A stretch of 64,000 nt of DNA from positions 1,290,227-1,354,226 of the forward strand of contig PJRA01000011.1 of NCBI GenBank assembly GCA_016987375.1. Direction: 5' to 3'. Under the pieces are notes generated by a model. It was given only the letters and a program-made list of their open reading frames with translations. It searched no databases and was not told the origin of the DNA. This document shows, piece by piece, positions 44,801 through 56,900 of the stretch. The DNA is from Brachionus koreanus. Taxonomy: Eukaryota > Rotifera > Eurotatoria > Ploima > Brachionidae. A program made the translations under genes and the position numbers. Each line of letters begins with the position of its first letter. The stretch's first letter is position 1.

Positions 44801-47800
44801 TGCAACCTTTCGGACAATAATAATCTTTTTTCTTTTTCATTAAAGCGTTGCAGTTTAGACATAATTTATTAGCAGTTTCAGTATTTTCTGAGAATTTCGC
44901 TTTCTTTGAAGGGATTTTTAACTCATTATCACTTGATTCATTGAATGATTCTTGTATTACATTTTCGGTCAATTGGACACAATCAGCCGGTTGATATTGT
45001 AAACAAGGTCTAGTTTTTTTTTTGGCCCCCTTTTTTGGCTTGTTATTCAATGGAATATCCATGCCAATATTGTTAAAATTTACCATTTCTTAAAAAAAAT
45101 TAAATATTAGAAAATAAAAGTAAAATTAATAGAAAATAATTACTTAATCTATATGAGCAAGCAATCATATGACAGCAATACAAATTTTTTAACCAAAACC
45201 AGCAAGTGCATGTGCTAAGTTTCCAATTTTCTCTGTTTATTTCAATTATATGAACTGAATTAACAGAAGAAATCATTTCATCGAAACTTTTCCACGGTTT
45301 GATTTCGAGAACATTTAAGTAATGTTTGGCATCATCACGTGAAAAACTTGAATTTTGTCCACTTTTAACTAAATAAACATCTTGCCAATTGTCCTTTATG
45401 TGTTGAAATGGCTTTGACTTTTTGTTCCAATAGTAAGCATGTAAGAGGTCGCTATTTTCGATAATAGGTTCTGTAAAAAATTCTTTTTGATTATTGTTCT
45501 CAATTGTAATTATTTGGTTTGTTTTTCTACTTGTCCAAATTATTCGCTCTGATCGAATTTGAGACCAAAACCTTACTAAATTATCACGACACTCATCAAG
45601 AATTCTATCAAACCCAAACGAGTTTTGATAAAATCTTTAATTCTTGCATGGGTTGATTCCAAAGCGTTAGTTGTACTTGGTAAGCCGATACAGTAGCCTT
45701 CGAACCAACCACTATTCTTATCGACCCACTGTTTTTTGAATGAGGCTAGAAAACCATCAATATTTGGATCTTTTCCTTTCCATTTTTCTTCAAATAATTG
45801 ACATGCTTTTGTGAACAAATCCTCACGAAATAATTCTTGGATTGAATAAATATCATCGAAAATCGCATTCTTCACTTGTTTATCAAAAACTCGTAAATCG
45901 CTGTCTATGTTTCGGCGAACATGAGCCCAACAATTGATTCGCTTCTCCATGTAAATGCATCCTTAAATCCGTTTGTAATAGCATCATCATTATCTGCTAT
46001 CAAAATAGTAGGAGCAATTTTTACACCATAAATTTTTTCAGTTCCCAACTGAATTGATCTAAAAAAGAAAGAAAAATCATTAAAAGTCTGACAGCTACAT
46101 AAAGCTATACCATCCTTCTTTAATCAATTGATTGATTATTCTTTGCGGTTTAAAACCTAGGTTATGCAATTCTTCAACTCTTTTCATTGACTCAGAATCA
46201 AAGGTTTTTCTAGCGACTTCATTTTCAGGGTGGTTTGAATGTCCTTCCTCCGATAAAAAGCATCTACCTTTTCTTTGGTCAATTAGTTCGAGATAAAGAG
46301 CTGAAAAAAGAGCTAAAAAAAGAGCTGAAAATGTCTTCATATAAGGGATTTTATGATCATCACATTTTATTTATAGATAGAAAACTTGTAATAAGATCTA
46401 TAAAAGAAAAAGGATTGCCGTAAACAGATGATGCTTTTGGATAATGCTTGATAAAATATTCCAGTTCTATCTCAGAATCAACATTCGTCATAAAAATCCA
46501 TTCGATTTTTTGTCTCTTTATCAAGAAAAAGAAAAAAATTTGTGTATTATTTTTCACATAATAATTTAAACACTTTTATGTTTATTCACTGTTTAAAAAT
46601 TATAATATTTAGTTTTAAGTTTTGGTTCACTTTTTTAGGATTCAAAATTTAAAATTTTGGTTTATGTTGTGTTTTTTAAATTCACCTTTTTTATGTTTTT
46701 TTAATCATTATCTTTGTTTTAACTTAGTTCTAAAATTAACATTCTAATACATAATTCAAAAAAATTGTTTTTATTTCTTTTAAATAAAATAAAAATATAA
46801 AAATTAATAAAAATAAAAAGTTTTAACAGGTAATCAGAAATTTTATTTTGAATTTTAAATTTATTTACTTTTTTTTATATTTCATTATTTTTTTATATGT
46901 CAGCTGCTTTTTTTTATTTAATTTTTTTAAGTCTATTTTTCTATATTTCTTTTTATTTTTTTTCCAATTATTCAAAATTTCTTAAAATTTGATTAAAAAA
47001 AAATGAAATTAAAATATTGAAAAATCAAGTTTCTGAAAAAGCCAAAAATTATTTTTATTTTTTATCTTAAAATGGAAAATTGTTTGACATGTGCACATTC
47101 AATTTTGATTCAAAAATTAAAAAATCAAGGATAAATTAATCAAATAAAAAATTAGTATTTTTTCTGGTCAAAAAAAAGTTTTTATTTCTTAGCAGAAACA
47201 GTTGAACAAATAAATTCAATATAAAATTTTAGCTCATTATTAATTAATTAACTATTTTCATTTAAAATCTAAAATTTACTTAATTCTCAAAATTAAGAAT
47301 ATTCTTTTGCTTTTGTTGAAAAAAAAAATTATAAAATTTCATCTTAAATCAATTTTTAACCTTAAGATATAATTCTCCGCCTTGTTTTTTAATTCAAGAG
47401 CTTGACGGAGTCAGAGTTGTGACATCGACTTCTAACATATTTTATCAAGTAGTACCAAAACCTTTGAGAGACATATTCGAAATAGCTTCAATTGATGTCT
47501 CGTCGGCATTATTCGAAGCATCGATCGCTTTTTATGAGAACAAAAATCAAAAAGCTGAAGAGTATATAAGATCTATAAAGGAAAAAGGAGCCTTAGAAGA
47601 CGCTATTGCAAACTGTATACAAGCTGCACCTCATGAATTCGAACCAAAATATCAAGCTGAAGTACTAAGAGCTTCTTTGTTTGGTCGATATTTTGATGAT
47701 TATGCAAATGCAGCTTCATATGTAAAAATGTGTCAAACAATTAGAGTTCTTAATGCAATTAGGCACCCTCAAATTGGGCTGCCACTCACTTATCTCGAAT

Positions 47801-50800
47801 ATGAAGCACTTAGTCCAAGTGTTGTGATTAACAGACTTATAACTAGACGACATTTCGCTCTAGCTATAGAAATATGTAAATATTTGAATATGACCGATGA
47901 GGAAGGCATTATTAAGATTCTATCAAATTGGGCTTTATACAAAGTGTCACAGACTGATGTTGAGGATAACCAAATAGCAGCAATGATCAAATCGAAATTG
48001 GGTGATACGCCAGGCATTTCTTATGCAGAAATAGCCAGGCGAGCTATAAGTGCTGGACGCTCGGGACTTGCCATTAGAGTATTTGCATTCATTTTACTTC
48101 TTAATTAATTTGATAGAAAAAAATAAAGTTTATGATCAAAATTTAAAAATAGGTTTTTTAATATTTTTTGAGTAATCACATAATTTCAAAGTAAACATTC
48201 AATGTTAAACTTAATTTTTTATCTCTTCAAATTTTTAGAAAAATTTTTGCATACTGAATTATGCACAATATTTCGGTATGGTTCATCGTCACGCTTTACA
48301 TTAAATTTTATAGTTAAAAAAAATTCTAAAAAATTAAAAAAAAAAAATTTTTGAGCATAAACTTATGAATATGTCATTTAATATAAAAAATTTATCTAAA
48401 GTTGCTGGACTATGAAGTCAAAGCGTCTGAACAAGTTCCTCTTTACATTGAGATTGACATGCCTGAATTAGCAATTAAAAAAGCAATGGAAAGTGGTGAC
48501 ACTGATCTAAGTAATTTTTGTATTTTTCTGATCTTAGATAACGGGTGAGTCACAATGTTCTGAAAAATTTTCAGACCTAGATTAAAATATGAACAGATAT
48601 TGGAACAAATTTCACACTTTTATTACAATATTCTTCTTGTGTATTATTTTATGTTAGGTTCTGAATCCTTGCCTGCAAGTGGCGATCTAGGTATACAAGC
48701 AGAGCTATTTGGAGACACACCTGGTTCCTTTTGAGTCAAGTTTTCTCAATCTTAAATTTTTATTTAGAAAGTAAAGTAATAAAATTCTAATTTGGAATGA
48801 TTATAGCTATCTAAAACACTAAAAATCATAATTTTTCAATAATCTGATGACTAGTTATCATCAAAAAACCGCAAAAAAATTCACTATTTTGTTAAAAAAT
48901 TGGTAAAAATCGAGTTTTGATTAATAGTTAACGATAAGGATTTTAAATAGCTAAAATCTTTACTTATTAGAATATTAATACTTTACAATAGTCAAATTAA
49001 AAATATAAGATCTAGGAAACTCGACTCAAAAAGTACCAGGTGTGTCTACGGGCCTTGAATGACACTGGTATTTTAGGGTCCAGAACCTAACGTAAAAATA
49101 TACAAGAAGAATATTGTAGTAAGTGTTTGAAATTTCAGCTCTTTTCATATTTTGTTCTAGGTTTGAAAATTTTTCAAAACATTATGACTCACTTGTTATT
49201 AAACTTAATAAAAAATTAGAAAATCTTAAAAAATTCAAAAATGTCCTCAAGTTAAATTTATTTTGATAAATAAAAGTTTCAAAGGATCTATATTTCCACA
49301 TAAAAAATAGCATTTTTCTCAGCGTCAAAATGTAAGATTAAAATCAAAATGAAATGAGCCATTGAGTCAAAAAGATGATATTTAGAACGAGAAAGATTTT
49401 GGAGAAACAGCTTAGCTTATGAAGAAGGATATTTTGCTTAAGTGAAGCAAACATTCGTTCTAATTGTTCAGAAAAAAGTTCTGCATTTAAAGCACGACCG
49501 TTTGGATTCAACAAACAGTGTATTACCCCTTGGAAATTCCAAAAAACTCTCAACATCATCTTTTAACAAAGCGTTTCTAATCAAGTTAAGGTGACGAGAT
49601 ATCGTCAATTGTTATGTGTAAAGATCTTTGATAATTGGCGAGAACTAAGCTTGAGGTTGGTTTCAACAGTCGTACACAGAGCATTTTTAATAGAAAATGG
49701 TGATCTACCTAAACCTTTCTTCCTCTTATTTTTTTGATATTCTCCTTTCTTGATAGGTTCATGAAAAAAAAATCTGAAAAACTTATGTCATTATATGCTG
49801 CTACTTGTTTTATTTTTTGCTTTTATCAATTTTCTAACTTTTAAAAAATTTATTGTCATATATAAAAAATACTTAAATGGGATTTAAAAATTTAAAAAAA
49901 TTAGAATTCCATTGATAGAATTCAGATGTTTTATTTTGACTGTTTTTAAAAATAAGTTTTTTCAAAATGTGTTTTATGAATTTGTGAAATTTTTAATGTT
50001 TACCGGGGAAGTTCAAAATATCGAGGTCAGACTGTTATAAAATAACAACACTTAAACAAGAAAAAAAAATAAAATAAAATAAAGATAGCAGTTTTAAAAA
50101 TTTATTCCCATCCCAAAATATCTCAACAATTTCAATAAAAATTCATTTAAAAAACATTTTTAGCAGAATTTTGAAAGAATATTTGAAAGACTTGAGAAAT
50201 ATTGATACATTTTAGTCAGCATTTTTTAAAACTCTAATTTATTTCTGTTTTGGCAATAAATTTGATTAACTCTAAATAATATTTGAAGAAAAAGCAAACA
50301 AAATCAAGAATTTTTAAATTTTTAAATTGGTCTTTAAAAGCGTTTAATACATAAATCTTTTAGGTTACTTAACCAGTATTCTGCTTGTTTTTGTAGCAAA
50401 AAACAAATTTTAAAATTTTTGGGGATTTTTTTTCTCTTTTTTCTATAAATTGCTGGTTTCAATATTACAATATTACTAATTACAACAATAAAAGATTCCT
50501 TAACTCTTCTCTCTTTTCAATAATTTCAAAAATTGAAAAAAATTAAAATAAAAAAGAATTTATTTAAGTCTATATGGTGTTGTTTTGGTATAAGAACAAA
50601 TTTAATAATGTGTCAGATTTTATGAAAGATATAAGTAAAAAATATTCCATAGCTTTTAGCTTGATGCTTCAGTATTTCAGACAAAATATTCAAGATGAGA
50701 AAAGTTTAAATGAATTAAACGATATACTAAATCAAGAAAATTTAATTGATGAGCAAGTTTGTTCAATAATTAATGTTGCTTTGAAACAACAAGTAACTTT

Positions 50801-51542
50801 TATTTATTATTAAATATTCATTTGTTAAATTAAACACTTAGACAGCTGAAAAAAAAAAGCAAATGTTTGATGAAGCAAAGCGTCTTTATCTAAATAAAGA
50901 AGTTTTTAACACGAATGTAATTTAATAATATATAAATATATTTTTTTTTAAATTAAAAAAACAAATAATAAGCTTTTGAATGACGAAATTAAATTGATAA
51001 AAATTCAAGAAAATTTAGAGCGAAATTACGGGAAAAAGTTTGATGGTAAAAGCTTGTATGAAACCTTGGGAGAACTAATCAGACTTAAGCTGTTGGATGA
51101 GGCCGAAAAAATTCGCAAGGAATTCAAAATTTCGGATTCAAGCGAGTCATGGTGGCATCTGAAAGTCAAAAATTTAGCCAAAGCTTCTTGCTGGGACGAT
51201 TTGGAAAAATTCTCTAAATCAAAAAAATCGCCAATTGGTTACGAACCTTTTGTAAATTATTGCATGGACGCAAACAATGTCCAAGAAGCTAAAAAATATT
51301 TTCCAAAGGTTGCTGCTGATAACCGATTTAATTGTTTAATAAAAATGAAGTACTATTTTTTTTAGTTTTAAGAACTTTTTTTATTTTTTTCATCTAGATG
51401 TCTTGCTGATGCTCTTGATTTGGCTTATCAAAAAAAAGATATACAGCAAGTTAACATTGTGATTGGAAAATGTGATCCTTCTTCTCAAAAAATTTTAATT
51501 GACAAAGCAAAAATGTATAGAGGAGAATTAATCAATAAATAA
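41864..51542 (+). CDS. VPS16: VPS16, HOPS/CORVET core subunit
   Basis: Subunit of the HOPS and CORVET tethering complexes that binds VPS33 and drives late endosome-lysosome fusion. Exons: 41864-41993, 43223-43710, 43759-44021, 47399-48078, 48402-48510, 50569-50792, 50842-50916, 50973-51349 and 51398-51542, about 830 aa. The N-terminal half is the beta-propeller region (FAGPIALTRDLKKPDIRPLI). The C-terminal half is alpha-solenoid: SKLGDTPGISYAEIARRAIS, KKAMESGDTDLIYMVLFWYK and WDDLEKFSKSKKSPIGYEPF are signature blocks. Exon 3 ends in phase 2 but exon 4 (LDGVRVVTSTSN) needs phase 1, so a short exon of about ten residues is probably missing from this model within 44022-47398. Long introns are due to transposons: a MULE pseudogene, a foldback element and a mariner relic. 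Confidence 0.92.
42866..42890. repeat. Single end of a TTAA-type MITE
   Basis: CCTATCCAGGTTTTGAGTG followed by TTAA resembles the right end of the element at 58735-58974 (CCTCTCCGGCCTTTGAGTGG). No partner end was found in intron 1. Confidence 0.35.
44250..44345. repeat. Dispersed repeat fragment in VPS16 intron 3
   Basis: ACAGAGTTATTGTACAG here occurs in inverse orientation at about 955-985. Short inverted arms (GTGCGTAG and CTACGCAT) flank it. The type is unknown. Confidence 0.35.
44787..46557 (-). pseudogene. MULE transposase pseudogene inside VPS16 intron
   Basis: Read antisense to VPS16. 46340-46095 keeps the end of a FLYWCH-like domain (EEGHSNHPENEVARKTFDSE) and VEELHNLGFKPQRIINQLIK. 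Next come ILIADNDDAITNGFKDAF and, after a frame change, KRINCWAHVRRNIDSDLRVF, matching the second aspartate and CWAH block of MULE transposases, then STTNALESTHARIKDF. About 45450-45120 encodes a SWIM-type zinc site (STCTCWFWLKNLYCCHMI). A basic Cys-rich tail (45086-44787) ends CPKGCTKKK. At least two frame changes occur, and the block with the first catalytic aspartate is missing, so it is dead. Confidence 0.75.
48541..49196. mobile_element. TA-flanked foldback element with ~210-bp arms
   Basis: The left arm starts ACGGGTGAGTCACAATGTTC and the right arm, read inward, starts ACAAGTGAGTCATAATGTTT. The arms stay alignable for about 210 bp (shared TACAATATTCTTCTTGT, GTTAGGTTCTG and ACACACCTGGT). 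Each end abuts a TA. There is no coding capacity. The first eight bases, ACGGGTGA, equal the mariner terminus at 32676, suggesting a Tc1/mariner-mobilised MITE. It begins 30 bp after a VPS16 splice donor. Confidence 0.75.
49325..49565 (-). mobile_element. Mariner transposase relic in VPS16 intron
   Basis: The minus strand reads MLRVFWNFQGVIHCLLNPNG then ALNAELFSEQLERMFASLKQ, matching mariner (CVWWDFKGVIHFELL...NAELYxxQLERMxASLK). A shifted frame gives SRSKYHLFDSMAHF, like the later SPDLAPSDYHLF block; the segment with the second aspartate is deleted. It is homologous to the relic at 8500-8760. Confidence 0.7.
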
Positions 51543-51839
51543 TTTTTTAAATCAATTTTTTTTATTTATTAAACTATTTATTTAAATAAAATATAAAATT
51601 AAAATTTTATAAATATATAAATCAATAAATGTCTGAAATAAAAACTTTAAAATATGTATGTAGAGTGTCAATGCATTGAGAGCTAAAAATTTATTTATTT
51701 TTAATTCTCCAGTTATGAGAATGGAATCATCATTTATTCCTTTAAGTTCGTGCCGAAGGTACACCTGAAACACTCATTGCCAAATACTGACCTATAAAAA
51801 AGAAAAATTTCAGAACCATTAAGTCAATGCATTTAGAAC
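51543..51839. other. 3' flank of VPS16
   Basis: AATAAA-like signals near 51580 follow the VPS16 stop. Nothing else recognised before the LINE debris. Confidence 0.4.
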
Positions 51840-52940
51840 AAAGACTGTAATCGCTTGGGCATATTATTAGAATGAATTAAGAAAAAATGATACCAAAAAA
51901 AGCCCTTCAAGGGTAACGGCTGAAGATCGAATTGAATGGAAATCAATAGTAATGACCCTATGCTCCATTATCTTCAAGTAGTATTAAATTAGAAGAATAA
52001 ATTCAAAAATTAAGTCTATTCAAAATAAAAAACAGTTTTGACAGAGTTTACAGTTAAGTGAATTTTTAGAATACATTTATACAAGAAAGCAAAAATCGGA
52101 CGTTAAGAATGGATATCTACTAAATTGCAAGAATCTGTACTATGCTCTCTCCTTTTCGTTATTTTTATAAACGACATACCAAATGCTGCAACCATTTTAA
52201 TCAAACTTTTTGCAGATGACACAGAACTGATAAAAATCCTTTGAAAGCAAAGTAAAATTTTAGACCAAATTTCATTTTTCAAAAATGATCAAAACATTTT
52301 AAATGCGAAATTAAATTTCATCGCAGATTTTTGATCAAAAATTTTACTTTGTTTATTTGAAACCGTCTCGACGTTGAACAACTGCAAACAGATATGATTG
52401 TTAAATGGTCGTCTGGTTAGCAATTGAAATTAAACTTGGACCAGTGCAAATTTATGTTCTTCTTAAATTAATACTATTAATGGAATCGAATTATCAATGA
52501 ACAACTTATCAATTATGCAAAATAGTATTGAAAAAGATCTTGAAATCTATCTAACAGATGACCTGAAATGGACTCAAAAAGTGACACAGGTAGCTAACTC
52601 AGTTTTAGCTCAACTAAAGCAAGTCTTCGAATGCTGGTCCTTGAGTACATTCAAACAGTAGTATTTTTCGTTTGTTAGATCATATCTAAAATATGCTGCA
52701 GTACAAAATTAGTATCTAACTTAAGAAATCTAGAATATGAAAAAAGACAGCAGTTTGGGACCATAGAAACTTAAGACAAGAAGTGAACGTAGAACTTAAT
52801 CGAGATCTACATGATAATGAACGGTCTTAGTAAAGTTCAATAGCAGAATCTGCACAACTAAACACCGAAATTCATGAACTCTCATCCAATAATCTCATCA
52901 GAGAAATTCGGGGACATCAAAGTAGTTTGACCAAGGTTTT
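51840..52940 (+). mobile_element. LINE debris, at least two fragments
   Basis: 51848-51975 decays a LINE tail of the type at 21750-22148 (SLGHIIRMN, IPKKALQG, EDRIEWKS). From 52115 a reverse transcriptase remnant reads LLFVIFINDIPNAATILIKL then FADDTELIKI. It continues with LKLNLDQCKFMFF and DLKWTQKVTQVANSVLAQLK. Frameshifts and stops are frequent. Confidence 0.7.
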
Positions 52941-53318
52941 GTGAAATTTAAAAAAAAAGAAAAAAATTTAGAAAGGTCAAATGTTAAAAATTCTAATAAT
53001 TTTTTTCTAAAGATCTAAAGTAAGTTCTGTAAATGCAACATGGTACAACATTCAATGTTAATTTTTTTAGAACGTTCTGGTAAAACTGCAAATTTAGCAT
53101 AATTTAAATTTGGACAATTTTGGCTGTACTGAATTTTTCAGAGAATTTGCACATTAGCATATGAGGTTGTAAATGCAAAATTTAAAAATGAATTTAAAAA
53201 CAATGTAGAATTTTTTGAATGACCAGTCCGTATTTTTAGGATAAAAATTTAGAACTAGAATGTTCGAAAATGTACGAAAAAACTAAAAAAAAAAATAAAA
53301 TTTGAAAAATTTTTGATT

Positions 53319-53496
53319 TTAACACTAGAAAACCCGGCTGATTTTTCATGAAAATTTAAAATAAAGTTATCAAGATAATTTGAAAATATTCTTTGAAAAT
53401 CTATTCATTTTCTAAAAAATTACAATTTAAATTTTTAGCTAATAAAAGCCATTTTTTAAATTTTATAAAAAAAACCCTCGGACGTTCTAGTGTTAA
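53319..53496. repeat. piggyBac-like MITE (copy C)
   Basis: TTAA then CACTAGAAAACCCGGC at the left, and GGACGTTCTAGTG then TTAA at the right. 178 bp with an intact TTAA duplication; the best preserved of the CACTAGAA copies. Confidence 0.75.
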
Positions 53497-53609
53497 AAAA
53501 ATAAAAACATTTAAAGTCTAAATTTTTGTTCTAAAACACAATTAAAAAATTTTTAGATAAAATTTTTTTTTATAAGAATTTTCTATTCTGATGAATAATG
53601 TGCATGGGA

Positions 53610-53705
53610 ATGCTTGGTCTTCTAGGACGTAGAGGCTAGCCGGGATGACAAATGCTTGGTAAATGGCCGGCTTGAGACCGTTTCGTTTTTATTAGAACCG
53701 CTGTA
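53610..53705 (-). mobile_element. Short LINE fragment
   Basis: The minus strand encodes LKPAIYQAFVIPASLYVLED, resembling the post-catalytic LKxxIYxxxVLPxLLYGxE block of LINE reverse transcriptases. It is GC-richer than its surroundings. Confidence 0.4.
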
Positions 53706-53964
53706 GATCAACATGAATAATATAATAAATTTGGCTTTAGAATTAAAAAAAATATCTAATTTTTATGTTATGCATAAAGCAGAATTGATTGATTAAAAAT
53801 AAAATATTAGAAATCAATGAATGCAAGAATACAAGTTTAAAAAAGTTGTCTTTTTTTATCTAAATTTTAGCTGCTTGTGTCTCTGTGTCCAAATAATTTC
53901 AAGATTTAAAAAACAAGAATAATATTTTTAAAAAAAATTTATGAATAAAATCATTTCATCAAGA

Positions 53965-56900
53965 TTATAACTTAGGTTTATATTTAGCCAATAGAGCTTG
54001 ACAATCAATCAAAGCATTTCTCAAATTTTCACCAAAAACTTTCGAGTTAGTCTCCGTACATGACTTGTAACAACTAATTCCAAAAAACATTTTTTCTTCC
54101 ATTATATTATAACAGCTACCGTAGCCGTCGTCTACTAGAGGGCCAAATGTGGTCACTGCTTCGAATTTACTTGACACTTGACTAGTAGATAAATAATAAT
54201 AAGAAGCTTTTTTGTATCCTGCATCGTTAAACAACTCAGGTAGTGCTATTCCGTTTTCTAAAGCAATTTGCTTCAAACCAAAAAAATGCTTATCAAATGA
54301 TTCATTATTCATTGCATTCACAGTTAATTGTCGGTGTTTTTTAATAGCTCTTAGAAATAGTTCAGTTCTTTCTTGGTTTTCAACATTTGAATCAACCATT
54401 GATTTCAAAAATTCTAGCGCTTCTATCGAACTAGCTCGGATAACTTCAGTACGGCCAAAATTAAATTTTCTCAAAGAACCACTCTCATATGCGTTACCGA
54501 GCTTATTATGTGCTCGATAAAAAGCCAATTGAAACGCTATTTGAACAAAAGCGTCTGGACTTACTTTTTGCGATTTAGGAAAATTTTTTCCGAATAAATC
54601 AAAATTTAAAACGTACAAGTCTAAATTATCAATTTGGCTAACAAGAAAAAAAAATAAAAATTTGAATTTATTTGTTTTTATACTCAAAAAGTACCTATTA
54701 AATACTTTTTGTGATTTTTTTATTTGATTCTTAATTTGGTCTGATACTTGGAACACAAGTTCTTTGCAAAGAGTTCCATTTCTTTTCTCTTCTAAAAAAT
54801 TTATTTCACTATTTTTGCTAAAAAAATCAAATTAGTTTTAAAAAAAATGATAAAAATTTTTCTTAAGAGTTACATATATCTAAAAATATGGTCATTCATA
54901 ACTGCATGTGGAACTGCCTCAGCCACAGTATGCTCAAAACTAGTACCCCATACACCATTCGTTCCAATTATAGCCTTATTTGTTAATTAATCTTTAAATA
55001 AGGAATATTTTTAAAATTTAAATACATCAGTTACCTGAACAGTTTTGTCAAACCAACGATTTGAACTAAATTGTTTATTTCCATGTAAAATTTGAGCAGC
55101 ATTGGCTGATTTTTTGTCTGCAAATCCTTCTGATGAACACTCTTTGGTATCAAGACACAAAACAAACAAGCTATCATGAATAGATTCAAAATTTGCTTTG
55201 TTTATTTCATCTTAAAATAAAAAATTTAAAAAATTACTTTTTATTAAACAAAATGTTGAATTATGAGAGATTTTAATTTTTCTTAGTTCCAAAAATTGAT
55301 TATTTTTTATATCAAAAAATAAAAAAAAACTTTCTTTACCAGAATTAATACCTTTAAATCACGATCAGAACACATGTGGCACTTATTATACTCAGTTATA
55401 CATCCTACTAAAATTTTATTGACTTTTTTATTGTTTATATTTATAAAGTCGCAAATACTCAAATTGTATTGTTTTAGTATCGGAAATTTTGATAATAAAC
55501 CAGCAAAAAAATCAGAGGACATTTAAAAAACAGTTATACAAGAATATTATGTTTTATTACCATTAAGAAAGGCTTTCAAAAAGGTTTAAAAAAATAAATA
55601 TTAAGTGCATGAAATTAACTTGTCACATTATATCATTTGATATAAGTTTCTATAGTTTTTTTTTCGCTTTCCTTATATCAGCTAATATCATTTGATAATA
55701 AAAATTTTGTAAAAATTCTTGATAAAATTTCATTTTTAAAATTTGACCAGAACATTTTTAAATGCGCAATTAAATTTAATTGCAGATTTTTGATTTAATT
55801 TACAATTTAATGCTTTTAAACTATTAAAAAAGAATGGAAATTTCTTAAAAATACAATAAAATTTAATTATGCATTTGAAATTTTCTGATCAAAATTTAAG
55901 CTTTCCAATTTTTATTGGTAAATCTAGAAATTTATTTAAAAAAAAAGGCGAAAATTTAAAATCTGATTTAAAGATTTTTTTAAGTGATATTGAAGAACGG
56001 AGCCTCTAAAAATGCTAAAATTAAAAAGTTAACTTTGCTTATCAGTAAATTAAGTTATAAACATGATACATTTCATAAATCAGCTTTTGAAAAAATAACT
56101 TCTTGTTTTTAATTTTTTAAAAAAATTTAATAAATTTTTCGAAAAAATAATTATTTTGTCTGAATTACTAAATTTAAAATTTTTAATAATAATCAACCCG
56201 GCTTTCTAGTGTTAATTGAGAAAGGATATTAGCTAAAATCAAATCATATTAATTGAATAGAGAAAATACCAGATGACATGATGTGACAAATTAATTTCTA
56301 TTACTGTAATAATTGAAGAATAAATAATAGATTGATTGTTATATTATATTTTATTAATTTTTTTTTAATTTTGGTATAAAATAATAGTATTGTGAAATTC
56401 TATATTAGCACTGCACTTTATTTTAGCACTTTTTTTATCTAAAATAAAATTTTTAATTTTTTTTTAAAATCAATCTAAACATTAATCGAATTAAATCTAG
56501 TTGATGTTTGAATTTTTGTTTTTTAGCGTAATAAAAGTGCAACATAGCATGTTAGAAAATGCTTCAATATTTTTTTTAAAGAGTTTTTGGTTTACTTTAT
56601 TTTTATCTTATAAAAAAAAGAAAATTTTGCTCAATTTGCATTGAACAAAACCTCAAATAATGAATTTTTTTGAATTAATGATAAATATTTTTAGCTCTAT
56701 TATTTAAAATTTTTTTGCATTCTTTATTCCCTGAATTTTACAATTATTGGAGAGAAAATTTAAAATTTAAAAATTAAAAAACATAAAAAAAACTATTAAT
56801 CCAGTCAAGAAAAAAAACGTTCTAAGTATCAATATTTCATTTCATTACATTAAATTCCTAGTTTTATAATTTAAAATAACATTTACTTTGATTTAAAATT

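Noticed and set aside
46300..46335. Short tandem repeat of a 12-base unit (AAAAAAGAGCTG-like)
   Set aside because: Only three units inside the MULE pseudogene; simple-sequence slippage, not an array of interest.
55307..55522. 71-codon minus-strand frame in CRAT intron 5
   Set aside because: It interrupts the catalytic fold, does not match the family and is not needed to join exons 5 and 6 in phase.
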